From: Mycobacteroides franklinii
GTDB lineage: Bacteria; Actinomycetota; Actinomycetes; Mycobacteriales; Mycobacteriaceae
Length of the DNA stretch: 64,000 bases
NCBI RefSeq assembly: GCF_002013895.1
Contig: NZ_MAFQ01000014.1
Span: 1-64,000 of the forward strand
Direction of reading: 5' to 3'
The notes under the pieces are model-generated. The model ran no database searches. It was given only the letters and a program-made list of their open reading frames with translations, and had not been told where the DNA came from. Of the stretch, positions 17,690-26,862 are shown in pieces. Within the stretch, counting starts at the first letter, position 1. Each line of letters starts with the position of its first letter. The position numbers and the translations under genes were made by a program.

Positions 17690-20600
17690 CTACTTGTTCA
17701 GGTCTGGTCCTGTTTGGCCGCGCTCATCGACGGTGCGACGGCGCTTGCGCTGGTTTTGTGTGCGCAGGGTGTCTTCACGGGCAAGGGTCTCGGAGTCCAG
17801 CTCGTGGCGGCGATCGAGTTCCTCGCGGGCGCTGGTGGCCATGGCCGCTGGTGTGGATTCGTTGGCCACCAGCGCTTCGAGGTAGTCGGTGGCGCGGATG
17901 CGCAGCGGCTTGGCCTGTAGGTAGGTGCGTAGATCTGCCTCTGTGCGCGGGTAGGACACCTCGGTCGTTTCCTGCTGGGGCTGAGCAGACTCGGGTGCCT
18001 GAACCAGGCTGGCGGCGGGAAGGGATGCCTCCGGGGCAACGGGGGTGTGTTCGGACTGCGCTGTGAGGGTTTGGGCCATGCTCTTGGCTGCGTTCTGCTC
18101 GGCGCGGAAGAGCTGGTTCTCCAAGCTGCGTTGCGCGCCGCGGGCAGCGTTGAGGGAGGCGATGTCTTCCTGTTCGGCGCGTGCGCGGCGGGTTTGGATG
18201 GCTCGTTCACTGACCACGTTGTCTGATCCACCGGCGAAGTCGATGAGGGCGCGGTGGGCGCTGGCCACAGCGGCTTTGGCTGTCTCGGCGGCGCGTTCGA
18301 CATGCTCGGTCTGCAGCTGCAGGATCGACAGTTGTCCGAACAGTTCGGCGACCTGTGCCTCGTGGCCTTCTCGTTCGGCGATCTCGTGGAGGCGGGCCAC
18401 CTCGACAAGCTGGTGGTGGTGGGCTTCGGCTTCGAGGTCGGCAGCTACCCAGTCGTGGTGGGCGTGGCTGAGCGTGAACGCGTAGGGCCGCTGTTCGGTG
18501 TAGCGGGTGGTCATGTCTATCAACTCGGGTTTGGCGGCGCGCATCGCCGGTCCGCCGCCTTGGTTGGCCTCGGAGAACATTTGGGCGGTGAGGTCGGCGA
18601 CGTGCTGCTTGGCGGCGGCGAGCTGCTCTTGTAGCGCCAGCAGATCGGCGGGGGTGTGGTCGATGGGTGCGAGCTGGTCGGCGCGGAAATCATCCTCGAA
18701 GTACTGCCAGGCGTCTTGGGTGTCCTCATCCGGGTACAGGTATCCCAGTTCCTCGGCTTCTTCTTCGGACAGCGGCGGCTCGTCCATCTCGAACACGGGC
18801 TCGTCGGGCACGAGCTGGACAGCTTCGGCCTCGGGGTCGGGGTAGAAGTGGCCCAGTTCTTCGGCTTCTTCTTCCGACAGCGGCGGGTGTTCGGGGTCTG
18901 GAATGTCAAGCAGGGTGTGGGCAGCGGCCTGCAGGTCGATGCGGTAGGTGAGTAGGCGCGCGTATTCGTCGGGGCGCAGGTGGTGGCCGTAGTCGTGATC
19001 GAGGTCGCGCAGGTGCTCGTAGGCCAGTGACAGTAGATCGTGCGGGCTCCACTGCGGGTCGGATGCTTCGATCGCGGCGACCAGACCGGGCCACGCCGGA
19101 TCGGCCACGACAGCCTCGGCTAGATCGCTGCCCAACACGTGGTGCAGCTCGCCAACCCAGGCGGGCCGCAGCCGGGTGTCGGCGACATCGAGAGTCGCCG
19201 GGCTCAGCGAGCCCGACAGGCGCCACCACAGCGCGGCGGCGGGCAGCTCGGTGGGCAGTGGGCCTTGGTCGGCGACAGCGGCCACGACCAACTCGCGCAC
19301 GTTCACCCCGGCACGGGCGGCGACATTGAGGTGCTCGGCCAGGTGCGGCCAGTACGGGTCCCGTCGGATGTGGGTGTCGAGTTCGTCCACGAGCGGGTTC
19401 CAGCGGGACTGCTCGGCGCCGACGGCCCCCAGAGCGTTCTCGATCTGTGTATTGAGGTGTTGTTGGGCGGCGCGCAGGCTGTTGGGGTATTGCGGTGGCC
19501 CGGTCAGTCGGGTGTCGTTGACATCGACTCCGGTCGCGGCACGGTAAACGGCGACCATGGCCACCAAGGCGTGCTTGCCCGCGCCGACGAGGGGTCGGGC
19601 CCATGCGGGTGCGTCGGCCAGTGTCCATGTGCGGGCGGCGGCATGCACTTGGGAGGACAGGTCGCTCACCAGATCGGCGCGCTCCTGCAGATAGGTGTTC
19701 CATGTCGGGTCATCCAGTAGGGCGTCGGGGATGGCCGTGAGCCAGGGCAGGGGAGCCACGGTGCGGGTGCGGGTCGGCCCGAGACGCCACAGAAGGACCG
19801 CGGCGCGGTCGTGGGCTGAGGCCAGCTCGCGGTCGTCGGCCACGGCGGCGAGTGCTTCGAGGGGGTCGGTGCCGCACATGACGAGCTGGGCAAGGTGCTT
19901 GCGCAGCACGGGCCACGCGGCGCTGTCGGTGAGCCCGGGGACCACGGTGTTGACATCGCGGTCGAGGGCGGTGAGCACCTCGGGTCCGAGGTGAGCTTCG
20001 GCGCCGCTGCCCAGGGCGTCGGCGTACATGTCGGCGGCCGGGGCCAGGCGCAGGAACGGATCGGCGACGCGTCGCTCGGCGCTGAGCACCGATTCTTGGG
20101 CGCCGTCGCGGGCCAGGATGCCGGAGAGGACATCCACGACCGTCTCGGGGTGGATGGCTTTGGGGGTCAGGATGCGGTGCGGGTCGGCCTCGGCGGTGCT
20201 GACGTAGAAGTGGTTTCCGATCTTGCCGCGAGTCATCGCCACGTAGAGCTGCTGGCGGTTGAGCCGGTCCGAGCCGACGGTGTGCACGGTCTGGCACGTC
20301 AGTCCTTCGGCGCTGTCGATCGTGCTGGCGTAGCCCAAAGTGACGCTCTTGCGGACGTATTTGGCTGGGATGAGCCGGGTGTAGCCCTGTTGCAGGTGCC
20401 GGACTTTCAGGTGTCCCTTGTCGGTGACTTCGATGATTTCCCAGCGATACCCGTTGCGCACGAAGTCGGTTCCGGTCAGTTTGAGCCAGCGCGCATTCTC
20501 GCGTGAGCAGATGATGTCGCCCGCCGATGCGCTCAGACCGTCGGCCAGGACCACCTCGCGCCCACTGGTTGGGCCTGTTTCGCGCAGCCGATCCAGGCGA

Positions 20601-23107
20601 GCGCGGGCGTTGAGGTCGGTGACGATTTCGTTGGTGGGCGCCAACAGCAGGGCGTCGAGACCGGCGTCCTTGTCGGCCTTCCACTGCGTGTAGGCGTTGT
20701 CCGAGGAGGTCGATTCGGAGGAGACATGCACGCGGTGCTCATCGAGATAGAAGCCGATACCGGCGACATCGCCCGCGCGGATCGCCAGGGATGCAGCGCC
20801 TTCTGCCGGATTTTTGAAGCGCATGATCTGGCTCAAGGTCAATGCGCCTGCGGTGGCGTCGATGTCGCGCAGCACACCGCCTGCGGCGATGGAGGCGAGC
20901 TGTTGGTCATCGCCAACGAAGCGGACACTGGCACCGCGGGCCATCGCGATGGCCACCACCACGTCCAGATCGAGCGTGCCTGCGAGCCCGGCCTCGTCGA
21001 CAATGATGAGCGTTTTCTCGTCGATGGCTTTGAACCATTCCAGGGTTGCTACGTCATCGGCGGCGATGTCGGCCGGGCCGGTGGCCATGAACACGAGTTT
21101 GGCGACGGTATCGGTGAGCGCGCCGAGGTCTTGGCGCAGCACTTCGGCAGCAGCAGCGGTGGGCGCCAACCCGAGCACCGAGCCACCGGAGTCCTGCCAT
21201 GCGGAGGCCAAAGTCGCCATGGCGGTGGTCTTTCCAGAGCCTGCCGGTGCCAACACCAGCTGCACCCGGCGACCCGAGGTCGCCATCTCGCGCACCATCA
21301 TGGCCTGCCCGGCGTTGAGTTCGTGACTGTTGGCGGCCTGCTCCAGCAGCGCAATATCCACCAATTGCGGGTCGATGCTGCGGCCGTCGTCCCGGCTGGC
21401 GGCGGCCACAATGCGCCGCTCCGCCGACCGTATTTCCTCTGAGGTGTACAGCTGTGTGTTGTGGGTCTTGTAGACGCTGGTGCCGTCGCGGCGGCGCAAT
21501 ACGGCAGGTTCGTTCATCTCAGCATCGCCCACCCGGGCGATTTCGATGCTGTGCCCAACCGACAGTGCGCGGTCGGTGAGCTTCTCGGCCAGTAGCGGAT
21601 CGCTGTATTGGCCCTCGTTGCGCACGAGGCGGCGGGCCTCGGCAAGCACATGTGTCTTCTGCCATTGCGAACGGCTCTGCGACACAGTGGAGATCACTTT
21701 GGCCGCTTTCTCGGTGAGCCATTCGTCGTTGATCAGCTCGACGGGTTCTTGAGTTTGGCCCAGAACGTCGGCGATCATGTCGGACAATTCGCGCTCGCCG
21801 CCAAGTGTTTCGATGGCTTGGGTGCGCCACATGTGGCGCTGCTCGGCCAGCGAGCGCGGTTCCTTCTTGGCCGTGCGGGTGTCCAAGGTGGCCTGTTGCG
21901 CGATCACCACGGCTTCGACGGTGGTCGGTTCGCGGTGGTGTTCGGCCTGGAATGCTTTGGACAACTCGGCGATACGGTGTTCGATGGCCGCACGGCGTGA
22001 GGACCACCTGGTGATCAGATCGAAGTTCAGGCCGACGAGTTCACGAATCGGGCGCTTGCGGAAATCGGTCGTCGGGCGTTCGGCGAACTTGCCGCCGATC
22101 TTCTGCACGAAATGCGCTTCCATGCGGGTGTTGTACAGCTCGGAGGAGGCGACCATGGCCTTGAATAGAGGGCGCCCGTCGATGGCCAGCCAGCGCGGCA
22201 CGCCGTCAGCGCCGATCGCGCGGACCTTATTGCTGATCGCCACATGGGTGTGTAGATCGGGGTCACCGGCGCGGCTGTCGCGGTGAGTGAACGCTGTCGC
22301 GATTATGCCGTCGGTGTCGATCTGCGCAATGCCGTTGGTGCCCAACCGGGTGAAGATGACTTCTTGTTCGAGGTAGGCGATCACGTCCGCGATGGCCGCG
22401 TTGTGGCATTCCTCGATCATCGCCGCGACATCACGCGGGGCGATAGCCCACAGTGCCGAGATGCTTTTGACGGGACTGAACGTCAAGTCGTACCCGGCGA
22501 CCGCCTTGGTGGCGGGCCGGTTGTTCTTCGCGATCCAGCCGGAAAGCTCCGAATCATCGGACGGCTCGCGCTGGTGCTCGTTCCAAAACATGCCGCGCGC
22601 AACCGATGTGCGGATGCGTGAGCGCACGTCATCATCGATCGCGGCCCAGGCGCATGCGCCGATGGTGCGGTTGTAGTCGGCGTAGGCCACGGCCAAAGCG
22701 CTGCGGAATGGGTTCTTGTCCTCATAGATTTTGAACGGCGAGCCCAGACGTGCGGCGGCGATTTGGCCGCCCGCGCGCACACCCTTGCCTGCGACGTACT
22801 TCATGATCTTGTCGGCGTTGGGGTGCTTGCCCTCACCGAAGAGGGCCTTCATTTGGGATTCGGTGACTTCCGAACCGCGCTCGACTGACCAGGTTTCGGC
22901 AATCATCGGATCGGACCAGTCGCGGCCGATCGGCTCCCCGAGCCCGGCCAGCCCGCTGCCGATCCAGCGGCCCGGCGACTCACCTTTAGACGAGTAGTAG
23001 TCCGCCAGCGACGACCGGCCCTTGTCGGTGCCGTCGACCGCGGCGACCTGCCGGATCAGGTACATGTACCCGTCTCCGGCCGTCAGCTTGTGCCCGCTCA
23101 TCGTCAT
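17690..23107 (-). CDS. traA: TraA-type MobF relaxase fused to a RecD-like helicase
   Basis: 1805 residues. Residues 1-420 are a TrwC/MobF relaxase: a catalytic-type Tyr pair in LADYYSSKGE near residue 38 and the metal-binding His set in HRDSRAGDPDLHTH near 280. A RecD/TraI-like helicase follows: Walker A PAGSGKT near 622, DEAG near 702, and motif VI QQLYVAMTRGK near 960. A helical region comes next with a tandem PPLSEEEAEELG repeat near 1405 and 1443 and coiled coil to about 1690. The last 85 residues are a module shared with the proteins at 31852 and 33881, ending TGPDLNK. It nicks oriT, stays bound to the strand and unwinds it for export through the T4SS. Two in-frame ATGs (MTM) make the start ambiguous by two codons. 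Confidence 0.95.
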   Translation of the reverse strand: MTMSGHKLTAGDGYMYLIRQVAAVDGTDKGRSSLADYYSSKGESPGRWIGSGLAGLGEPIGRDWSDPMIAETWSVERGSEVTESQMKALFGEGKHPNADKIMKYVAGKGVRAGGQIAAARLGSPFKIYEDKNPFRSALAVAYADYNRTIGACAWAAIDDDVRSRIRTSVARGMFWNEHQREPSDDSELSGWIAKNNRPATKAVAGYDLTFSPVKSISALWAIAPRDVAAMIEECHNAAIADVIAYLEQEVIFTRLGTNGIAQIDTDGIIATAFTHRDSRAGDPDLHTHVAISNKVRAIGADGVPRWLAIDGRPLFKAMVASSELYNTRMEAHFVQKIGGKFAERPTTDFRKRPIRELVGLNFDLITRWSSRRAAIEHRIAELSKAFQAEHHREPTTVEAVVIAQQATLDTRTAKKEPRSLAEQRHMWRTQAIETLGGERELSDMIADVLGQTQEPVELINDEWLTEKAAKVISTVSQSRSQWQKTHVLAEARRLVRNEGQYSDPLLAEKLTDRALSVGHSIEIARVGDAEMNEPAVLRRRDGTSVYKTHNTQLYTSEEIRSAERRIVAAASRDDGRSIDPQLVDIALLEQAANSHELNAGQAMMVREMATSGRRVQLVLAPAGSGKTTAMATLASAWQDSGGSVLGLAPTAAAAEVLRQDLGALTDTVAKLVFMATGPADIAADDVATLEWFKAIDEKTLIIVDEAGLAGTLDLDVVVAIAMARGASVRFVGDDQQLASIAAGGVLRDIDATAGALTLSQIMRFKNPAEGAASLAIRAGDVAGIGFYLDEHRVHVSSESTSSDNAYTQWKADKDAGLDALLLAPTNEIVTDLNARARLDRLRETGPTSGREVVLADGLSASAGDIICSRENARWLKLTGTDFVRNGYRWEIIEVTDKGHLKVRHLQQGYTRLIPAKYVRKSVTLGYASTIDSAEGLTCQTVHTVGSDRLNRQQLYVAMTRGKIGNHFYVSTAEADPHRILTPKAIHPETVVDVLSGILARDGAQESVLSAERRVADPFLRLAPAADMYADALGSGAEAHLGPEVLTALDRDVNTVVPGLTDSAAWPVLRKHLAQLVMCGTDPLEALAAVADDRELASAHDRAAVLLWRLGPTRTRTVAPLPWLTAIPDALLDDPTWNTYLQERADLVSDLSSQVHAAARTWTLADAPAWARPLVGAGKHALVAMVAVYRAATGVDVNDTRLTGPPQYPNSLRAAQQHLNTQIENALGAVGAEQSRWNPLVDELDTHIRRDPYWPHLAEHLNVAARAGVNVRELVVAAVADQGPLPTELPAAALWWRLSGSLSPATLDVADTRLRPAWVGELHHVLGSDLAEAVVADPAWPGLVAAIEASDPQWSPHDLLSLAYEHLRDLDHDYGHHLRPDEYARLLTYRIDLQAAAHTLLDIPDPEHPPLSEEEAEELGHFYPDPEAEAVQLVPDEPVFEMDEPPLSEEEAEELGYLYPDEDTQDAWQYFEDDFRADQLAPIDHTPADLLALQEQLAAAKQHVADLTAQMFSEANQGGGPAMRAAKPELIDMTTRYTEQRPYAFTLSHAHHDWVAADLEAEAHHHQLVEVARLHEIAEREGHEAQVAELFGQLSILQLQTEHVERAAETAKAAVASAHRALIDFAGGSDNVVSERAIQTRRARAEQEDIASLNAARGAQRSLENQLFRAEQNAAKSMAQTLTAQSEHTPVAPEASLPAASLVQAPESAQPQQETTEVSYPRTEADLRTYLQAKPLRIRATDYLEALVANESTPAAMATSAREELDRRHELDSETLAREDTLRTQNQRKRRRTVDERGQTGPDLNK

Positions 23108-23145
23108 CGCGGGCCTCGCTTCCTGTCGGCAGTCGGTCGTTTAAG

Positions 23146-23298
23146 TCAACGGCTATGTGATTTAAGGAGCGCCTCAGCTGCCTCGGCGGCAGCCTTATGA
23201 GCCTGCGCCAGGCGTGCGGTGGCGCTGAGCTGTCGTGATCCAGCGTTGGGATTGAACCGCTTTCGAGCGACGGTGATGTCGTATCCGGCGACGATCAT
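23146..23298 (-). CDS. 50-residue protein just upstream of traA
   Basis: Starts MIVAGYDITVARKRFNPNAG and ends with a helix rich in Ala and Lys. GAAGGTAGCGCC precedes the ATG; nearly the same leader (GGAGGTAGCGCC) precedes the gene starting at 49963. It is 38 nt upstream of traA on the same strand, so it is likely co-transcribed. It is basic and could bind DNA near oriT or help TraA; no family is recognised. A longer ORF reading to 23469 has a poor N-terminus. Confidence 0.6.
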   Translation of the reverse strand: MIVAGYDITVARKRFNPNAGSRQLSATARLAQAHKAAAEAAEALLKSHSR

Positions 23299-23474
23299 GG
23301 CGCTACCTTCTTTCGATCCAGCGGGGGAGAACAGCGGTCGGCAATGCGTTTCGGTGGCCGCGCAGCGGCATCGGTGGCAGCTCGTGACACGCCGACACGC
23401 ACGGTTGGATCGCGCTGCGCGGGCGTGCTTCACGCGGCCACTGTAATGCGGTTCGGTGCACACTTTCACGAATC

Positions 23475-23591
23475 GTTATCGTTTTGTGATCCTGAATGCA
23501 AGAGGTGTGTAAAGCTTGTTATGCCCTGGAAAGGGCATGCTTGGTGAGACAGGGCTGATGGTGAGAATGTGAAAACTGGGTGTGGTGAGAC
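23475..23591. other. candidate origin of transfer (oriT) region
   Basis: A non-coding stretch between the divergent traA and 23640 genes. It holds a perfect hairpin, ATGCCCT-GGAA-AGGGCAT at 23521-23538, with AAGC/GCTT outside it, then three direct GGTGAGA copies at 23543, 23560 and 23584. MobF oriTs usually lie beside the relaxase gene with a hairpin, iterons and a nick site on one side. A partial match (12/18) to the 6457 element lies at 23475-23492. No nick site can be proven from sequence. Confidence 0.45.
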
Positions 23592-23639
23592 GAAATTGAA
23601 TTGGTGACTTGTAGTCAGGGGGTACTTAACGTGCGGGGC

Positions 23640-24119
23640 ATGACTGATACACAAGAAAAACTGACTGCCCGCGAGCGGGCGCGTAAGGCGCAGGCGACCG
23701 CGTTGGAGGCTCAGCGCAAGCGCGATTCGGACAACTTGAAGGATCTGGAGAGGTACTTCAAGGCGAACGACGAGCTGGACAAGGTGACTGCCAAGTTCGA
23801 GGCAGACGTTAGGAAGCTGACCGACGCGTACGAGCCCAAGCGTCAGCGGTTCGAGGGCGAGGCAGCCGAGGCGCTTGCGGCCATGAAGGAGCGGGGCGAA
23901 TCGGCTACTTCGATCGCAGCGCTGACGGGTCTGAACGTCACGGAGGTCACCGCGCTGACCAAGAAGGCCAGCGACTCCGAAGGCGAGTTGAGCCGCATCG
24001 ACAAGATCCTCACCAACGGCGGCAAGGCCAAAGACAGTCCGACACCGCCCAAGCCGGAAGTGATCGAGAACGATGGCAGCGGACAGGAACCTGTTCCTGA
24101 GTCGGCGGCGACCGCCTGA
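23640..24119 (+). CDS. coiled-coil protein with a C-terminal helix-turn-helix-like segment, divergent from traA
   Basis: 159 residues, highly charged. Residues 10-95 are almost continuous helix with heptad spacing; residues 85-110 (GESATSIAALTGLNVTEVTA) look like a small helix-turn-helix. The tail is Pro-rich. Position beside the oriT-like region and divergent from traA suggests an auxiliary oriT-binding or regulatory protein. I chose the ATG at 23640 because the upstream GTG extension is not protein-like. Its product is not matched to a named family. Confidence 0.75.
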   Translation: MTDTQEKLTARERARKAQATALEAQRKRDSDNLKDLERYFKANDELDKVTAKFEADVRKLTDAYEPKRQRFEGEAAEALAAMKERGESATSIAALTGLNVTEVTALTKKASDSEGELSRIDKILTNGGKAKDSPTPPKPEVIENDGSGQEPVPESAATA

Positions 24120-24122
24120 GCG

Positions 24123-24626
24123 ATGGAAGCACGAGCCTCGCGACCGCTAGTTGTGGATCGACGCGCCCACCGGGGTGAGATCGAGCGATTCACGCGGTTG
24201 ATCATGCGGGGACCACAGGAATCGGATTGCGCCATCTGGATCGGCGCTATCGGTGATGACGGATACGGGCGATTCTGGTTGGGCCGCCCCGGAGGCCCAA
24301 CCGTCGTCCGACCCAACCGCTATGCGCTCGCGCTGGCCCTCGGAGTACTCGGACCCGAAGTGCTGGCGCTGCACGAATGTGACAACCCCATCTGCGCGCT
24401 CGTACACCCCAAGCACGTCGTAGAAGGCACACACACCGAGAACATGAACAGAATGGCTCGGGCGGGCCGCGGCGGTGGCAACTACCCGCGGGGACTTCGC
24501 CCGGGGCTCGACCGGCGCGGCCGGGCCGCACGTTCACGCGCCCTGCGCGATGCCGTCCGTAACGGATGGAACGAGGAAGCCGTGGCAGCGGCCAAGCTCG
24601 GATCGAGCGAGCCGACCCTGTTCTAG
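24123..24626 (+). CDS. HNH-family endonuclease-like protein
   Basis: 167 residues. A central block reads HECDNPICALVHPKHVVEGT, then ENMNRMARAGRG. This is the HNH pattern of phage and intron-type endonucleases: a His-x-Cys, Pro-x-Cys and His set and a GT-x-x-EN finish, with an upstream DGYGRF strand. It begins 3 nt after the previous stop, so it is probably co-transcribed with the coiled-coil gene. The role could be DNA cleavage, mobility, or plasmid biology; a single HNH domain cannot decide. The C-terminus is basic and may bind DNA. Confidence 0.75.
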   Translation: MEARASRPLVVDRRAHRGEIERFTRLIMRGPQESDCAIWIGAIGDDGYGRFWLGRPGGPTVVRPNRYALALALGVLGPEVLALHECDNPICALVHPKHVVEGTHTENMNRMARAGRGGGNYPRGLRPGLDRRGRAARSRALRDAVRNGWNEEAVAAAKLGSSEPTLF

Positions 24627-24883
24627 CGTCGGCTCTCCCCCGAGGAGTTCGTTTCCTCGGCCACCACCGAGTGCTGCCAGCATCTTTGACCCGGCGTCGA
24701 TACCCGGCGATTGCAGTGCCATATCCAGCCCAGCTCGGCGCGGCTGTACTTGCGTGCCGCCGAGAGCCCACCGTAGTGACATGGCGCGGCGCAGATCGGC
24801 ACGCGGATCTCCGTGTCCTGACCGCGCTTGGTGATCGCGCGCCAACAGTCCTCGGGCGCGGGCTGGGGCCATTGGCGTGTCAT
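24623..24883 (-). CDS. Cys/Trp-rich small hypothetical protein
   Basis: 86 residues, last gene of the minus-strand train. Four Cys (CWRA, CAAPCHYGG, WHCN) and several Trp suggest a small metal-binding or compact fold. The ATG overlaps the stop of the upstream gene (ATGA at 24880-24883), good evidence that it is translated. It overlaps the convergent HNH gene by 4 nt. Unknown function. Confidence 0.55.
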   Translation of the reverse strand: MTRQWPQPAPEDCWRAITKRGQDTEIRVPICAAPCHYGGLSAARKYSRAELGWIWHCNRRVSTPGQRCWQHSVVAEETNSSGESRR

Positions 24884-25287
24884 CGCTTGCCGTCGCCGAG
24901 GTCGAGCGGCGTGTTGATGTCGGCGCAGCGCTCGTACCCAGGCAGATCGAGCATCAGCAGATCGTCGGCCAGCAGATCTGCTTCGTCGCCGGGCTGCGAT
25001 TCACCTCGGGCGGCGTGTAGGAGAGATGCGACCAAGTGAGCGCTGTCTTCGATGCGGCGCACGGTCCATCCCCGAAATGTCAGGAAGCGGCGACGCGCGC
25101 TGTCGGGGACGAACGCACGAAATGCGGCGTCGGCATCAGCCCAGTCCGGGGTACTCGTGTCGATCCAATGCCAGCCGCGCGCGCGGTCGTCGATGTCGAA
25201 CAACGCCCAGCCGGGCCGGTTCGGGTCGTGGTAGTGCGCGTCAATGAGTGCGCCATATTCGGCTGGCTGCAGTGGTGTGGTGAACAT
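24880..25287 (-). CDS. hypothetical protein
   Basis: 135 residues, soluble and acidic at the C-terminus. Motif-like blocks GWALFDIDDRARGWHWIDTS and FLTFRGWTVRRIEDSAHL suggest an alpha/beta fold, but I do not recognise it. It overlaps the downstream gene start by 4 nt and lies 9 nt from the upstream gene, so it belongs to one transcript. Confidence 0.65.
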   Translation of the reverse strand: MFTTPLQPAEYGALIDAHYHDPNRPGWALFDIDDRARGWHWIDTSTPDWADADAAFRAFVPDSARRRFLTFRGWTVRRIEDSAHLVASLLHAARGESQPGDEADLLADDLLMLDLPGYERCADINTPLDLGDGKR

Positions 25288-25296
25288 TGTTCTGCC

Positions 25297-25758
25297 TCAC
25301 GTGTGCGCGTGCGGACGTGGGTTGTCCCACCAGGTGGTGCGGTGGGTGCGCCAGAATTCACAGAACGCATCCAGGCCAGCTCCGGTGCTCAGGTCGACGG
25401 CGTGTTCAGCGGCGATGAATCGCCACAGTGCCGCGATCGATGCCACGGGGTCGTAGATGTTCGTGCTGGTGCCAGTGACGTGATGTTGCATGAAGAGCCG
25501 CATGCTCAGCTGGCTCAAGCCTCGTTGGGCTGATTCTGGGGCGTCGTCGGCCAGCAGTGGGCCCGGGTGCTGACCCCATGCGGTGAGCGCGTTGCGGTTC
25601 CATGCCGACTCGGAGTGCACGATCGCGTCGGTGGCCGACGCGAATCGCGCACGGACCTGTGCGGGCACTCCGGCCGCCGTCAAGCCTTGGTCGGTCACGG
25701 CTTTGTGATCGCAGGTGTGTTCCGGGCTCTGCAGGGCCTCAAACGTGTGGCTGGTCAT
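25297..25758 (-). CDS. hypothetical protein
   Basis: 153 residues, mainly helical. Contains SMRLFMQHHVTGTSTNIYDP and ends FCEFWRTHRTTWWDNP with clustered Trp. No membrane helix and no known motif. It is placed between two other unknown genes of the same strand. Strong coding appearance (no other-frame alternative of similar length), function unknown. Confidence 0.65.
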   Translation of the reverse strand: MTSHTFEALQSPEHTCDHKAVTDQGLTAAGVPAQVRARFASATDAIVHSESAWNRNALTAWGQHPGPLLADDAPESAQRGLSQLSMRLFMQHHVTGTSTNIYDPVASIAALWRFIAAEHAVDLSTGAGLDAFCEFWRTHRTTWWDNPRPHAHT

Positions 25759-25798
25759 GCCTGGATGTCCTTTCCGTCAGTGGTGTTCGGGTGCCGGT

Positions 25799-26212
25799 TC
25801 ATATCCCGGGCAGAGGTTCGTCCATGGTGGCGGCGGGGTCGCGGTACCGGATTTCTCCGTCGCAGCATGGGCCGCCGCAAGCGCAGTCGCGGCGGGCGGC
25901 GTCTTCGCCGTCGAGTCGGCAACCGCAGTTGTCTGGGCACTGGTCGTATTCCTGCACGGTGTACCCGCGCCAGCGCAGTAGCCAGAACAGGTCATCGACC
26001 AGCAGTGGGATTTGGGCTTTGGTGAGGATCGCCGAGTCGTCGGCGTTGAACACCAGCCGGTTGAGGTACTGGGTGAAGATCGCGGCCGGGTCGGCAGCGG
26101 TGCGGTAGTCCGACAGTCGTGGGGCTTCCCAGTGGATCTGGGTGCCAAGGGTCTCGTCGCGAATGATCCTGGGAGATCGGTGTGGTTCTCGGTCGTGCAG
26201 TGATCGGCTCAT
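25799..26212 (-). CDS. Cys-rich hypothetical protein
   Basis: 137 residues. Residues 60-90 are an alpha/beta stretch (LVDDLFWLLRWRGYTV), then a Cys cluster CPDNCGC...CACGGPCC near residues 95-120, likely a metal site. The ATG at 26212 overlaps the stop of the upstream DnaB-N-like gene, so it is preferred to the longer start at 26272. The link to the DnaB-N-like gene suggests a shared function, possibly replication or nucleic acid binding; inference only. Confidence 0.65.
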   Translation of the reverse strand: MSRSLHDREPHRSPRIIRDETLGTQIHWEAPRLSDYRTAADPAAIFTQYLNRLVFNADDSAILTKAQIPLLVDDLFWLLRWRGYTVQEYDQCPDNCGCRLDGEDAARRDCACGGPCCDGEIRYRDPAATMDEPLPGI

Positions 26213-26862
26213 GACGGGGGTGTCTCCTTGGCTGTGTTGATAAGCCGGTTGAGCTGCTCGGTGCGCCGCCATATGGCGGCCAGCTCGGTGCGCAGTTCGG
26301 TGGCGAAATCGGTGAGGTCTTCGCGATCGGCCATGGCATCGGCGAGGCCGATCATGCGGGTTCCGTTGACCCGGAAGGCACGCCGATAGGAGTCATCGAG
26401 CACCTCACGGGCGTACGACAGGACCGTGGTAGATGCGCCGGGCAGGGCGTGCTCGTAGGCGTTGAAGATGTGCAGGGTGAACCGGTGGTAGCGGTGACCG
26501 GGGGTGGCTGTGTCGGCGGGGCTCCATTGCGAGTCGCTCGCCGGGTTGATCGCTGCTCTGATCACAAGGGCGGGGTTAGGGGTTTCGCCTTGCCGCACGA
26601 GTTTCCGGATGCTCTGGATGGCCCAAGCGTTGAGTGGGTCTTCGATATCGCTGTCGAGAACAAGGTCAAGTACGGGCTTGGCCCGGGCTGCGGTGAGCCA
26701 CATCAATGCGCCGATGAACTGTGTCTCTGGGCTCCAGCGTCGCTGGATGGTGGCGGCGGGGACTTCGCCGTCGCCCTCGGCGGCGCGATCGGCGCGGATG
26801 TGGCCAGACAGGTTCACGTCAACCTGATCGTTGGGACTGTGATCGCTGGCTGGGTCGCTCAT
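26209..26862 (-). CDS. DnaB N-terminal-domain-like protein lacking the helicase domain
   Basis: 217 residues. After an acidic 40-residue lead, the block SPETQFIGALMWLTAARAKP, then SDIEDPLNAWAIQSIRKLV and later VLSYAREVLDDSYRRAFRVN, resembles the helical N-terminal domain of replicative DnaB helicase, with the helical hairpin after it. There is no RecA-like ATPase. Family knowledge: the DnaB-N domain binds primase and organises the hexamer. A stand-alone copy could tune the host helicase or plasmid replication. Stop and start overlaps tie it to both neighbours. Confidence 0.65.
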   Translation of the reverse strand: MSDPASDHSPNDQVDVNLSGHIRADRAAEGDGEVPAATIQRRWSPETQFIGALMWLTAARAKPVLDLVLDSDIEDPLNAWAIQSIRKLVRQGETPNPALVIRAAINPASDSQWSPADTATPGHRYHRFTLHIFNAYEHALPGASTTVLSYAREVLDDSYRRAFRVNGTRMIGLADAMADREDLTDFATELRTELAAIWRRTEQLNRLINTAKETPPS

